From Stutzerimonas stutzeri (GTDB taxonomy: Bacteria; Pseudomonadota; Gammaproteobacteria; Pseudomonadales; Pseudomonadaceae), in contig NZ_JAMOIE010000026.1 in assembly GCF_024448935.1 (NCBI RefSeq), positions 1-51,236 on the forward strand: a stretch of DNA of 51,236 bases, given 5' to 3'. Of this stretch, positions 24,335-32,731 are shown one piece after another; position 1 is the first letter of the stretch; each line of letters starts with the position of its first letter. The position numbers and the translations under genes were made by a program. Below the pieces are notes generated by a model. The model saw nothing but the letters and a program-made list of their open reading frames with translations, had not been told where the DNA came from and did no database searches.

Positions 24335-25563
24335 GCGCCCGTGGCTGCGACACCAGTGGCCTGAAGCCGGTCGACGAGGCCATCGCCGAACTGCTGGCGC
24401 GGGTGCCGGCGTTGCCGCCGGTGGAACACGTCGCGCTGTCCGATGCCCTCGGCCGGGTGCTGGCCGAATCGCTCGACGCACCCTTCCCGGTGCCGGCCTG
24501 GGATAACAGCGCGATGGACGGCTACGCCCTGCGCGCTGCCGATCTGCCGGCAGACGGCGGCTGGCTGCCGCTGGCCGGGCGCATCGCCGCCGGTGATGCC
24601 GCCGACCAGCAACTGCCTGCCGGCCACGCCGTGCGCATCTTCACCGGCGCGCCGCTGCCGCCGGGCGCCGACACCGTGGTGGCGCAGGAGGATTGCCAGA
24701 TCGAGGCCGATCGCGTGCATTTCCCCGGTGTCACCCAGGGCGCCCATGTGCGTCGTCAAGGCGAGGAGCTAGAGGCTGGCGCCCCGGTGCTGCAGGCCGG
24801 CAAGCGTCTGCGCCCGCAGGAGATCGGCCTGCTGGCGAGCTTCGGCGTGGCCCGCGTGGCGGTCTATCGGCGTTTGCGCATCGGACTGCTCTCCAGCGGC
24901 AACGAACTGCGCGAACCCGGCGAGCCGCTGGCGCCCGGGCAGATCTACAACTCCAATCGCTACTGCCTGCTCAGCGTGCTGCGCAGCCTCGGGATGGAAG
25001 TGCACGACTACGAAATCCTCGTCGACGAACTGGCCGCCAGCCGTGACGCTCTGGCGCTGGCCGCGTCCGAATGGGACATGCTGATCACCTCCGGCGGCGT
25101 CTCGGTCGGCGAGGAGGATCACCTCAAGCAGGCCATTCGCGAACTGGGCGAGCTGCACCTGTGGCGCCTGGCGATCCAGCCCGGCAAGCCGCTGGCCTTT
25201 GGCGAGGTGAATGGCAAGCCGTGGATCGGCCTGCCGGGCAATCCGGCGGCGGCGCTGATCACCTCGCTGGTGGTGGCGCGGCCGTTTTTGCTCAGTGCCC
25301 AGGGTTGCACCGAGGTGCTGCCCAGACCGCTGCGCCTGACCGCCGGCTTCGCCTGGCGCAAACCGAACAACCGCCGCCAGTACCTGCGCGCGCGGCTGGA
25401 GCAGGTGGATGGCGAGATGCGCGTGTGCCTGCACCCGCGGCAGGGTTCGGCGATGCTGACCTCGGCCAGCTGGGCCGAAGGCCTGGCCATCGTCGAGCGC
25501 AACCGCACGCTGGAAGAGGGTGAGACGGTGGAGTATCTGCCGTTCAGCGAACTGCTCGGCTGA
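24331..25563 (+). CDS. moeA: Molybdopterin molybdenumtransferase MoeA
   Basis: 410 residues starting at the ATG overlapping moaB. VPAWDNSAMDGYALRAADL and FTGAPLPPGADTVVAQED are conserved in MoeA domain 2-3. SSGNELREPGEPLAPGQIYNSNRYCL and LITSGGVSVGEEDHLKQAI form the pterin-binding domain, with IQPGKPLAFGEVNGKPWIGLPGNPAAALIT. It inserts molybdate into adenylated molybdopterin. It is the last gene of the moa-moe set and ends at the terminator at 25571-25605. Confidence 0.95.
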   Translation: MSARGCDTSGLKPVDEAIAELLARVPALPPVEHVALSDALGRVLAESLDAPFPVPAWDNSAMDGYALRAADLPADGGWLPLAGRIAAGDAADQQLPAGHAVRIFTGAPLPPGADTVVAQEDCQIEADRVHFPGVTQGAHVRRQGEELEAGAPVLQAGKRLRPQEIGLLASFGVARVAVYRRLRIGLLSSGNELREPGEPLAPGQIYNSNRYCLLSVLRSLGMEVHDYEILVDELAASRDALALAASEWDMLITSGGVSVGEEDHLKQAIRELGELHLWRLAIQPGKPLAFGEVNGKPWIGLPGNPAAALITSLVVARPFLLSAQGCTEVLPRPLRLTAGFAWRKPNNRRQYLRARLEQVDGEMRVCLHPRQGSAMLTSASWAEGLAIVERNRTLEEGETVEYLPFSELLG

Positions 25564-25570
25564 GACGTGA

Positions 25571-25605
25571 AAACGCCCGGTCGATGATCGGTCGACCGGG
25601 CGTTT
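25571..25605. terminator. Strong bidirectional terminator between moeA and cytochrome b561
   Basis: A perfect 14-base-pair stem beginning AAACGCCCGG with a 7-base loop ends in TTT on one strand and has AAA on the other. It separates the convergent genes. Confidence 0.85.
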
Positions 25606-25618
25606 CTGCGTCTGCGCG

Positions 25619-26170
25619 TCAGGCCTGACGGTGACGCGGCAGCATGCGTTGCAGGGTGCCGTCGCGGCGCACGTACTGGTGGAACAGCGCGGCCGCCGCA
25701 TGCAGGCCGATCAGCCAGTAGCCGGCCACCGCCAGCGTTTCATGCAGCTCCTTGAACTCGCCGGCCAGCTCCTTGTCCGCGCCGATCAGCGCCGGCAGCT
25801 CGAGGCCGAAGAAGGGAATCGGGTTGTCTGCCGCGCTCAGGGTCAGCCAGCCGAGCAGCGGCAGGCCAATCATCAGGGCGTATAGCGCCAGGTGCATCAG
25901 CTTGGCCAGCGCCCGTTCCCAGCCGGCCCCGGCGACCGCCTTCGGCGCCGGATGCAGCCAGCGCGCAATCAGACGCAGCCAGACCAGTGCGAAAACGCTC
26001 AGCCCGAGCATGAAATGCCAGTGCTTGAGCAACTCCCGCGGTTCGCTGCCCTTGGGGAAATTGCCCTTCAGTTCGATGGTCGCGTATACCGCCGCGATCA
26101 ACAGCAGCATCAGCCAGTGCAGTCCGATGGAAAGCCGCCCGTATCTCGCCGCTTCTGCCTTGATGTTCAT
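25619..26170 (-). CDS. cybB: Cytochrome b561
   Basis: 183 residues; GGAGTAGGTGAA precedes the ATG. Four membrane helices (about 13-33, 50-70, 88-108, 143-165) carry the haem His in IGLHWLMLLL, LLKHWHFMLGLSVFALVWLRLIARW, KLMHLALYALMIGLPLLGWL and LHETLAVAGYWLIGLHAAAALFHQY. It may move electrons between quinol and oxygen or superoxide. It is the last gene downstream of the two-component pair on the same strand but has its own CTTAAG-type box at 26218-26234, so its control is shared. Confidence 0.9.
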   Translation of the reverse strand: MNIKAEAARYGRLSIGLHWLMLLLIAAVYATIELKGNFPKGSEPRELLKHWHFMLGLSVFALVWLRLIARWLHPAPKAVAGAGWERALAKLMHLALYALMIGLPLLGWLTLSAADNPIPFFGLELPALIGADKELAGEFKELHETLAVAGYWLIGLHAAAALFHQYVRRDGTLQRMLPRHRQA

Positions 26171-26217
26171 TTCACCTACTCCACGTGTGGGTAACGTGGC
26201 GATTCTAGGTGGCGAAA

Positions 26218-26234
26218 CTTAAGCGAAGCTTAGC
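26218..26234 (-). promoter_or_regulatory. QseB/PmrA-type box in front of cybB
   Basis: CTTAAG-N5-CTTAGC lies 48 bases before the cybB start. Read on the minus strand, a -10-like TAGAAT lies 10 bases after the box and is followed by CGCC. The box at 32732-32748 has the same layout. Such direct repeats (CTTAA-N6-CTTAA) are the targets of PmrA and QseB regulators. Confidence 0.65.
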
Positions 26235-26258
26235 GGCGGGCGGGACCGTTTGCCGCAG

Positions 26259-27698
26259 CTAGGCGGAAGCAGGCACCGCGAGAACCCGCGGCAGCTGCAC
26301 GATGACCCGCAGGCCGCCCAGTGGCGAGTCCAGCAGCTCGACGCTGGCACCGTGCAGCTCGGCGATACGCGCGACAATGGACAAACCGAGCCCGGCACCC
26401 TGGCCGCCGCCGAGGCGGAAGAAGCGCTCGAACAGCCGGGGGCGCAGGTCGGCGCTGATGCCCGGCCCGCTGTCGTCAATCGCCAGGATCAGGTGCTCGG
26501 CATCGCCCTGCAGCTGCACCTCGATCCGCCCTCCATGGGGGGTGTATTCCAGCGCATTGCTCACCAGGTTCTGCAACAACGTGGTCAGGCTCGCGGCATC
26601 GCCGGTGAGGCAGCAATCGGCCTGCTCGTCCACCTCCAGGGTCAGCGCCTGGTCCTGGGCGATGGCCAGCGGGGTGAGCTCGGCCAGTGTCTCGCGTGCC
26701 AGCATGCGCAGGTCCAGCGGCGCCAGACGCAACTGCTGGGCGCTGGGTTCAAGGCGGGCCAGGGTGAGCAGCTGGGTGACCACGCGGGTGGTGCGGTCCA
26801 CGCCGACAACCAGTTGCTCGAGTGCTTGCGCACGCTCCTGTTCGTTCTGTGCCTGCTGGGCGTTCTGCGCATGGATGCGCAGCACCGCCAGCGGGGTGCG
26901 CAATTCATGGGCGGCGTCGGCGATGAAGCGCTTCTCGCGTTCGACCAGCTGGTTGACCTGTTGCAGCAGGCGATTGAGCGAGGCCGCCACCGGTTCCAGT
27001 TCCAGTGGCAGTGGTGCCAGCAACAGCGGCGCGAGGTTGTCCGGACCGCGGCTCTTGAGCAACTGCGCCATGCGTGCCAGTGGCCGAAGGCCCCAGCCGA
27101 CCGCGAACCAGATCAGCAGCGCCAGCAGCGGCAGACCGATCAGATCCGGCAGCAGGCTGCGGCGGGCGATCTTGCCGACCAGCTCGCCGCGCACGTCGCC
27201 ACGCTCGCTGAGCAGAATCCACAGGTTGTCTTCGCGGTCCTGCAACAGGAACAGGCGCCAGGCATGGCCGTCGAGCATCACGTCGTGGTAGCCGGCGGAC
27301 AGGCGCGCAAGAGGCGCCGCCGTCGCGCCGAGACCGGCCTGCAGTTGCTGTAGCGCGCCGTTGGGCGCGCCGGCCGATTGCAGCAGGGTACTGCCATCGG
27401 CGGCATACACCTGAAACCCCAGCTTGGTCTCGTAGTCATGGCCGGGTACGCCCTGGTCGCGGCGTGCGTTCACCGCCGCATCCAGCGCGGTTTGCAGGGC
27501 CTGGCGGGCCTGCGGGTCCATCTCGCGCATCACCAGCCCCTGCACCAGCCGCGCGCTCTGCGCCAGCTGGGCGTCGAACAGCTCTTCGATCTCGTGGCGA
27601 GCGTCGCGATAACTGCGCCAGGAGATCAGGCTCAGCGACAGCAGCAGGATGCCCAGCACCAGCGCCAGGGTGCGGTTGCGGATCGAGCGCCTCAGCAT
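26259..27698 (-). CDS. QseC/PmrB-type sensor histidine kinase
   Basis: 479 residues. Membrane segments at about 10-27 and 183-203 enclose a periplasmic domain with ARHEIEELFDAQLAQSARLVQGLV and LGFQVYAADGSTLLQSAG, like QseC. The dimerisation helix has FIADAAHELRTPLAVLR with the phosphoryl His at 264. N- and G-boxes follow (LVSNALEYTPHGG, DDSGPGISADLRPRLFERFFRLGGGQGAGLGLSIV). The start overlaps the regulator gene by seven bases. The signal it senses cannot be read; no clear ExxE iron motif is present. Catechol, metal or membrane stress are known for relatives. Confidence 0.9.
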   Translation of the reverse strand: MLRRSIRNRTLALVLGILLLSLSLISWRSYRDARHEIEELFDAQLAQSARLVQGLVMREMDPQARQALQTALDAAVNARRDQGVPGHDYETKLGFQVYAADGSTLLQSAGAPNGALQQLQAGLGATAAPLARLSAGYHDVMLDGHAWRLFLLQDREDNLWILLSERGDVRGELVGKIARRSLLPDLIGLPLLALLIWFAVGWGLRPLARMAQLLKSRGPDNLAPLLLAPLPLELEPVAASLNRLLQQVNQLVEREKRFIADAAHELRTPLAVLRIHAQNAQQAQNEQERAQALEQLVVGVDRTTRVVTQLLTLARLEPSAQQLRLAPLDLRMLARETLAELTPLAIAQDQALTLEVDEQADCCLTGDAASLTTLLQNLVSNALEYTPHGGRIEVQLQGDAEHLILAIDDSGPGISADLRPRLFERFFRLGGGQGAGLGLSIVARIAELHGASVELLDSPLGGLRVIVQLPRVLAVPASA

Positions 27699-28351
27699 TT
27701 GTCCACCAGATAGCCGACCCCGCGCACGGTGCGAATCAGCTCGGGAAAGAACTTCTTGCGCAGGTGGTGGATGTGCACCTCCAGCGCATTGCTCTCGACT
27801 TCCTCGTCCCAGCCGTAGAGCACCTGCTGTAGCCGATCGCGGGTCAGCACGCGGCCGGGCTGGGCGAGCAGTTCGTGGAGCAGGACGAACTCCTTGCGCG
27901 GCAGGTTGATCGGCGTGCCCTGGTAGCTGACCTGCTGGTTGACCGGGTCGAGCAGGATGCCGCGGTATTCAAGCACCGGCTCCGGGCGGTTGAAGCTGCG
28001 CCGGAGCAGGGCGCGCAGGCGGGCCTTGAGTTCGGCCACGTCGAACGGCTTGACCAGGTAGTCGTCGGCGCCGGCATCCAGCCCGGCGATGCGGTCGCTG
28101 GTGGCATCGCGCGCGGTGAGCACCAGCACCGGCACCGGGTTGCCGGCGGCACGCAACCGCTTGAGCAGCTCCAGGCCGTCCATACGCGGCAGGCCGAGGT
28201 CGAGGATCGCCAGCTCGAAGCTTTCGTGGCTCAGTGCGTGCAGGGCGCTGGCGCCGTCCTGCAGCCAGTCCACGGTATAGCCCTCGGGCTTGAGTGCGGT
28301 GCGGATGCCCTCGCCGAGGGCGCGATCGTCTTCCACCAGCAGAATGCGCAT
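27692..28351 (-). CDS. QseB/PmrA-type response regulator
   Basis: 219 residues from the ATG at 28351, with AGGAA in front; a longer frame reaches 28384. The receiver domain has the acidic pair E7/D8/D9, phosphorylation Asp at 51 (ELAILDLGLPRMDG) and K in LVKPFDVAEL. The OmpR-type winged helix holds INLPRKEFVLLHELLAQPGRVLTRDRLQQVLYGWDEEVESNALEVHIHHLRKKF and ends with LIRTVRGVGYLVDK. Two CTTAAG-N5 boxes flanking the gene set fit its expected site. It is downstream of the lipid-enzyme operon with a 62-base gap and is probably co-transcribed. Confidence 0.92.
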   Translation of the reverse strand: MRILLVEDDRALGEGIRTALKPEGYTVDWLQDGASALHALSHESFELAILDLGLPRMDGLELLKRLRAAGNPVPVLVLTARDATSDRIAGLDAGADDYLVKPFDVAELKARLRALLRRSFNRPEPVLEYRGILLDPVNQQVSYQGTPINLPRKEFVLLHELLAQPGRVLTRDRLQQVLYGWDEEVESNALEVHIHHLRKKFFPELIRTVRGVGYLVDKC

Positions 28352-28413
28352 GTCGTTCCTGTCGTTTTCAAGGGGGTGCGGCATTGCTGTGCATTCAACG
28401 CCGCCGCTCGTGG

Positions 28414-29064
28414 TTATTCCAGCTTTTCCTTGACCTTGGCGAGCAGCGCGCGGGCCTCGTCGCGGCGGCCGGCGTCGGCCACTTCACGGCCGGGGCGATC
28501 GGGCGCGGCGAGGGCCTTTTCCAGCGCGGCGCGTGCTTCGCCATAGCGCTTCTGGCGCAGCAGGAAGTCACCGTGGAAATAGTTGGGGTCGATGCCGTCC
28601 GGGTTCAGCGTCAGCGCCTGCTGGAACAGCGCCGCGGCCTGGTCCTCGTCGCCAAAGCCGATCGGCCAGCCGGGCACCTGGTAGTAGAGGCTGGCCAGGC
28701 TGGTATAGGCCGAGCCGTCGAGTGCCTGCGGGTCGAGTTCGATGGCTGTTTCCAGTTCGGCCTTGGCCTGCTTGACCAGGCCCAGCGCACCGAGCCCTCC
28801 CTTGGCGCCAGCCCAGGTGCTGAGCACGATGCCGTGCCAGATATGCAGCTCGGCGGCCTGCGGTTCGCCGACCACCGCGCTTTCGGCCTCCGAGGCGAGC
28901 CTGGCGAATGCCGCCTCGCGCTGTGCCGCCGGTAGCTGGTAGTTGATCTCGGCCCAGCGCGTCTGGATCTGGCGCAGCGACGATTCGCCGGCCGGGCTGA
29001 GGGCGAAGGAAGGCTGGCAGGCCAGCGCCAGCACAAGGGTGCACAGGCCGAGCAGATGCTTCAT
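28414..29064 (-). CDS. Periplasmic TPR protein of the T_hemolysin operon
   Basis: 216 residues. A signal peptide (LLGLCTLVLALACQPSFA; a possible lipobox at C16 is imperfect) leads to repeats: AELHIWHGIVLSTWAGAKGGLGALGLVKQAKAELETAIELDPQALDGSAYTSLASLYYQVPGWPIGFGDEDQAAALFQQALTLNPDGIDPNYFHGDFL. This resembles the TPR proteins of the TRAP-associated TatT-like group. It overlaps the SDR gene by four bases. A role in holding or exporting the product of the operon is possible but is only inferred. Confidence 0.75.
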   Translation of the reverse strand: MKHLLGLCTLVLALACQPSFALSPAGESSLRQIQTRWAEINYQLPAAQREAAFARLASEAESAVVGEPQAAELHIWHGIVLSTWAGAKGGLGALGLVKQAKAELETAIELDPQALDGSAYTSLASLYYQVPGWPIGFGDEDQAAALFQQALTLNPDGIDPNYFHGDFLLRQKRYGEARAALEKALAAPDRPGREVADAGRRDEARALLAKVKEKLE

Positions 29065-29894
29065 GGGTGATCTCCGGTCGAAGTGGATTGGGAGGGCGGT
29101 AGCGGTTGTCCGGCGCGGGCGAAGCGCTTGATCACCGGCAACTGCTTGCGCAGGGCCTGGTCGACCAGCCGCGGCAAGAGGCCGTTGAGGCGCACGAAGA
29201 GCTTTTCCGGCCAGCCGAGGTAGAGCTCCTCGCGCTCGACGGTGATGGCGTGGACGATCTGCCGCGCGACTTCCTGTGGATCATCCATCTCCACCTTCAG
29301 CTCATCGTTCATCGCCACCACATCGTCGCTGTTCATTGTCGTACGGGTGGCGCGCGGGGCGATGTAGAGCACCTTGACGTGACTGTCGGCCAATTCGCGC
29401 CGGAGCGCCTCGGAGAAGCCGCGCAGGGCAAACTTGCTCGCGCAGTAGGCGGCGAAGCCGGGATAGCCGATAGAGCCGAAGGTCGAACCGAGGTTGACCA
29501 GCAGCGCCTGCGGTTGCTGGCGCAGCAGCGGCAGCAGCAGGTGGGTCAGCTGCAGCGTGGCGGTGACGTTGACGTCGATCAGTCGGGCGATGGCGTCCTC
29601 GTCCTGTTCCTCCAGCAGGCTGAACTGGTTGACCCCGGCGGCGTTGATCACGCAGTTGAGCGCGCCGAAGCGGCGTGCGGCGGCGAGCACCGTATGCCGC
29701 CCGATGCGCTGGCTGAGGTCGGCGCAGACCAGGCTGACCTGGCCGGGAAAGCGGCGGGCGACCGCTTCCAGGGCAAGGCTGTCGCGGCCGACCAGCAGCA
29801 GTCGGGCCTCGCCAGCGCAGAGTCGCTCGACCAGCGCCCGGCCGATCCCGCCGCTGGCGCCGGTGAGCAGGATGCGCGCGTCACGCAGCTGCAT
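29061..29894 (-). CDS. Short-chain dehydrogenase/reductase
   Basis: 277 residues. TGASGGIG (11-18) is the NAD(P) turn, NAAG near 84-87, S137 with Y150 and K154 (YCASK) the catalytic set. The C-terminal region has a hydrophobic patch (LYLGWPEKLFVRLNGLLPRLVDQAL) seen in SDRs that handle acyl or membrane substrates. The start overlaps the diiron gene by 14 bases. It likely reduces a keto or acyl intermediate made by the neighbouring enzymes. Confidence 0.88.
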   Translation of the reverse strand: MQLRDARILLTGASGGIGRALVERLCAGEARLLLVGRDSLALEAVARRFPGQVSLVCADLSQRIGRHTVLAAARRFGALNCVINAAGVNQFSLLEEQDEDAIARLIDVNVTATLQLTHLLLPLLRQQPQALLVNLGSTFGSIGYPGFAAYCASKFALRGFSEALRRELADSHVKVLYIAPRATRTTMNSDDVVAMNDELKVEMDDPQEVARQIVHAITVEREELYLGWPEKLFVRLNGLLPRLVDQALRKQLPVIKRFARAGQPLPPSQSTSTGDHP

Positions 29895-30552
29895 GGTCGT
29901 GCTCCGCCGCGGTCAGGCTGCGAAAGATGTCGCCGTAGAGGCGGTAGACCACCCGTGCGGTATGCACCACGGCGGCCTTGTCGTCCCCGTTATCGAGGCG
30001 GTTCATCAGGCGCTTGAAGAACTCGATGTGTTCCAGGTCCAGGCTGCCGTGGGAAGTCAGGTAGCTGAACGCCTTGGCCGGCAGGCCGAGCTTGTCCTGC
30101 AGCACACCGGCGGCCTGGGTGGCCAGGGCAATGCTGGTGCCTTCCAGCACGTTGACCATGCCGAAGAAGCTCGCCGGATTGTGCCGCGCGATGCGGTCAT
30201 AGACGTAGGCGACCATCAGCTCGGTGGGCAGCGCCGGCTGGCCATGGCGCACCGCCTCGGCGTCACCGCCACAGGCGCGGATGTCGTTGAGGATCCATTC
30301 CTGGTGGCCGATCTCTTCCTCGATGTATTCGGCGATCGCCTCACGCAGCCATTCCAGCCGTTCCGGCAGGCGCGCGCCGCAGGCCATCAGCAGCGGCACG
30401 GTGTGCTTGACGTGGTGGTAGGCCTGGGTGAGGAAGGCGATGTACTGCGCGCGGGTCGCTGTGCCGGCGAGCGCGGCATGAATGATCGGCGCGGCCAACA
30501 GGTATTCGCGTTCGGCATTGGTCTGGTGTTGCAACTGGTCGAAGAAATCCAT
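29881..30552 (-). CDS. Haem-oxygenase-like diiron (HDO / TenA-fold) protein
   Basis: 223 residues, all helical. QAYHHVKHTVPLLMACGARLP (about 43-63), EYIEEEIGHQEWILND (E80 and H83), FFGMVNVLEGTSIAL (E137) and HGSLDLEHIEFFKRLM (D172 and H175) give the spacing of acid and His ligands found in haem-oxygenase-like diiron oxidases such as UndA, BesC and SznF N-terminal domains. Those enzymes use oxygen to decarboxylate or hydroxylate fatty acids, amino acids or guanidines. A TenA-like thiaminase is less likely given the neighbours (acyl ligase and T_hemolysin). It lies 15 bases after the ligase. Confidence 0.78.
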   Translation of the reverse strand: MDFFDQLQHQTNAEREYLLAAPIIHAALAGTATRAQYIAFLTQAYHHVKHTVPLLMACGARLPERLEWLREAIAEYIEEEIGHQEWILNDIRACGGDAEAVRHGQPALPTELMVAYVYDRIARHNPASFFGMVNVLEGTSIALATQAAGVLQDKLGLPAKAFSYLTSHGSLDLEHIEFFKRLMNRLDNGDDKAAVVHTARVVYRLYGDIFRSLTAAEHDHAAA

Positions 30553-30567
30553 GATGAACCTCGAAAG

Positions 30568-32013
30568 TCAGGACGGAAGGGCGTTGATCGCCGATTGGTA
30601 ATGGTTGAAGAGGGCGTTGCGGCGCAGGCGGCCATTGGCGGTGGCCAGGCCGTTGCCGGCAGCGAAAGGCGCATCGGCACGCAGCCAGCGGTGCACGCGC
30701 GCGTAGTCCGGCAGGCCGGCGTTGACCCGGTCGACTGCCGCCTGCAGCTCGGCATCGCTGCAATCGCCGCGTCTGGGCACCAGCACGGCGACGTTCTGTG
30801 GCAGGGCTTCGCCATGCAGCCAGGCCTGGGCGATCGGCGCCTGCTGGATCAGCTCGGCCTCGACCCACTCGGGGTTGACGTTGCGCCCGTAGGCAGTGAC
30901 GAACTGGTGCTTCTTGCGCCCGTGCAGGACCAGGAAGCCGTCCTCGAAATGGCCGAGGTCGCCGGTTGGCAGCCACTCGCCAGCTTGCGGCGGTTCGCCG
31001 AGGTAGCCAAGCATGCGTGGGCCCTTGACCAGCACCTCGCCGTCATCGGCCAGGCGCAACTCGACGTGCGCCAGCGGCCGGCCGACCGTGCCGATACGCC
31101 GTGCTTCGGGCGTGTTCAGGCAGACCACCGAGGCGCATTCGGACAAGCCGTAGCCCTCGAACACCGGCAACCCGAGTCGCTCGGCGCGTTCAAGCAGTTG
31201 CGGCGCGACGCGACCGCCACCGACGGCGACGAAGCGCAGCGAAGTCGGCAGCGGTACGCCCTGTTCAGCGGCGCCGACCAGCGCCAGCAGCAGCTGCGGC
31301 AGCAGGATCAGGCTGTGCGGCCGGTTCTCGTTCAGCGTCGCGACAAAGCGCGGCAGCTCGAAACCTGCGGCGCCGCTGAAACCGATCTCAGCCAGCGGGC
31401 GCAAGTCGATCCGTGCCCCCGCCAGCAGCGGCGCATAGAGCCCGGCGATGTTCTCCAGCAGCGTGGCCAGCGGCAGCACGCACAGGTGCCGCTGCACATC
31501 GCAAGGCAGGCTGGCCTGCCGCAGGCTCTCGGCCACCGCCAGCTGCGCCTCGGCATCCAGGCAGACGCCCTTGGGCTGGCCGGTGGTGCCGGAGGTGTAG
31601 GTGATCTTCAGTGTGCCGGGCGGCACCGGCGTGACGGTATCCGGCTGGCGCAACAGCAGGCCGGCTTCGCCTGGCTGGAAGCCGCAGCGTTCGCTGAGTG
31701 GACTGACGGCCCCGATCAGGCAGTCGATACCAGCGTGCTGCAGAACGTGCTCCTGCTGCGCCGGGGAAAAGAACCCCGGCAGTGGCACACAGACCAGCCT
31801 GGCACGCAGCAGGGCCAGATCCCACAGCGCCCATTCCAGGCCGTTGTCCAGCGCCAGGGCGACGCGCTGCACGCCAAGCTGCTGCAGCTGGCAGGCGCGG
31901 GTCGCGACCTCGTGGCGCAGTTCGGCATAGCTCAGCTGGCGCGGCCCCTCGCTCAGGGCGATGCCGGCATGCCGCTCGAGCGCCGTCCAGAAGCGTTCAG
32001 CTGCAGGCTGCAT
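30568..32013 (-). CDS. AMP-dependent acyl ligase
   Basis: 481 residues from the ATG at 32013, with CGGAAG in front; the frame goes on to 32061. YTSGTTGQPKGV (139-150) is the ATP loop, YGLSECASV the adenylate site, and TGDLGHFEDGFLVLHGRKKHQFVTAYGRNVNPEWVEAEL the hinge region, with a C-terminal AAGNGLATANGRLRRNAL containing the conserved Lys position replaced by Arg-rich sequence (NGRLRR). That loss of the usual catalytic Lys (PxTxxGKxxR) is unusual and may alter the adenylation step. It would activate a fatty acid for transfer. It overlaps the T_hemolysin gene by 17 bases. Confidence 0.85.
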   Translation of the reverse strand: MQPAAERFWTALERHAGIALSEGPRQLSYAELRHEVATRACQLQQLGVQRVALALDNGLEWALWDLALLRARLVCVPLPGFFSPAQQEHVLQHAGIDCLIGAVSPLSERCGFQPGEAGLLLRQPDTVTPVPPGTLKITYTSGTTGQPKGVCLDAEAQLAVAESLRQASLPCDVQRHLCVLPLATLLENIAGLYAPLLAGARIDLRPLAEIGFSGAAGFELPRFVATLNENRPHSLILLPQLLLALVGAAEQGVPLPTSLRFVAVGGGRVAPQLLERAERLGLPVFEGYGLSECASVVCLNTPEARRIGTVGRPLAHVELRLADDGEVLVKGPRMLGYLGEPPQAGEWLPTGDLGHFEDGFLVLHGRKKHQFVTAYGRNVNPEWVEAELIQQAPIAQAWLHGEALPQNVAVLVPRRGDCSDAELQAAVDRVNAGLPDYARVHRWLRADAPFAAGNGLATANGRLRRNALFNHYQSAINALPS

Positions 32014-32686
32014 GGGGCACTTCCGTGGCATCGAACAGCGGCTGATAGCCGAGTCGGGCATAGATGCCGAGTTGCAGCAGGCGCTGGTGGCCGGGCAGGA
32101 TCTCGCCCGTCATCAGCTGCGGACGGCTGGCGTAGTAGCTGCCCCAGTCGGCCAGCTCATCGCCCATCCGTGTCGGGTCGGCCAGGCCCAGCGACAGCGG
32201 CTCGAGCGCCAGGCGCTGGAAGCTGTTGAGCAGGGCCGGCGTGCCGGTGAACACCACCCAGCGAAAGCCCTGAGCGACCAGCAGATCGGTCAGCGCGACG
32301 ATCAGCAGCCGCGCCGAGGCATTGCCGAAAGCGGCCAGGTTGCCGACTTCGACGATTTCCGCGCGCGTCACCTCCACGCCGCAGCGCTGGCTGACCGCCC
32401 GCTCGATCGGCTCATCCAGATAGCGTTCGAGAAACAGCGGCCGGCGCTGGGCGCTGCGCAGACCGACCGCGCCCTGCACCTCGCCGTTCTGGTCGTGCAG
32501 GCCCAGCAGGCAGGGCATGAAGTGCCGCGCCCGTGCCTGATAGTGCTCGGCGAAGCGTTGACGGATGAAGCCTTCCAGCGCTACGCGCCGCTCGCCGGCA
32601 TCGGTCTGCGCCAGTTGCAGGGTCAGCGCCGGCTCGCGGCCGATACGTGCCAGTACGTCAGTGTGATCAACCCAGGGCAGTTCCAT
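31997..32686 (-). CDS. T_hemolysin-family protein, probable GNAT-fold N-acyltransferase
   Basis: 229 residues; GAGGT precedes the ATG. The conserved core reads RFAEHYQARARHFMPCLLGLHD (44-65), GLRSAQRRPLFLERYLDEPIE (75-95), EIVEVGNLAAFG (110-121) and FTGTPALLNSFQRLAL. This is the thermostable haemolysin family (PF12261), first named from a Vibrio protein. The fold is similar to autoinducer-synthase/GNAT enzymes, so transfer of an acyl group to an amino acid or amine is more plausible than pore formation; no signal peptide is seen. It is the first gene of the operon, 46 bases after the CTTAAG box. Confidence 0.82.
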   Translation of the reverse strand: MELPWVDHTDVLARIGREPALTLQLAQTDAGERRVALEGFIRQRFAEHYQARARHFMPCLLGLHDQNGEVQGAVGLRSAQRRPLFLERYLDEPIERAVSQRCGVEVTRAEIVEVGNLAAFGNASARLLIVALTDLLVAQGFRWVVFTGTPALLNSFQRLALEPLSLGLADPTRMGDELADWGSYYASRPQLMTGEILPGHQRLLQLGIYARLGYQPLFDATEVPHAACS

Positions 32687-32731
32687 CGGGGAACCTCGGT
32701 TAGAAGCCTGGGGCGATTGTTGGGCGGCAAA

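Noticed and set aside
26250-27353. A 367-codon plus-strand frame opposite the kinase
   Set aside because: The kinase on the minus strand has all expected boxes; this frame is Gln/Arg-rich without any domain.
29494-32229. A 911-codon open frame on the plus strand
   Set aside because: It lies antisense to the SDR, diiron, ligase and T_hemolysin genes, which have clear motifs. Long antisense frames are common in high-GC DNA; it has no domain or ribosome site.
31997-32686. Secreted haemolysin toxin
   Set aside because: The family name suggests it, but there is no signal peptide and the context is biosynthetic, so an acyltransferase role is preferred.
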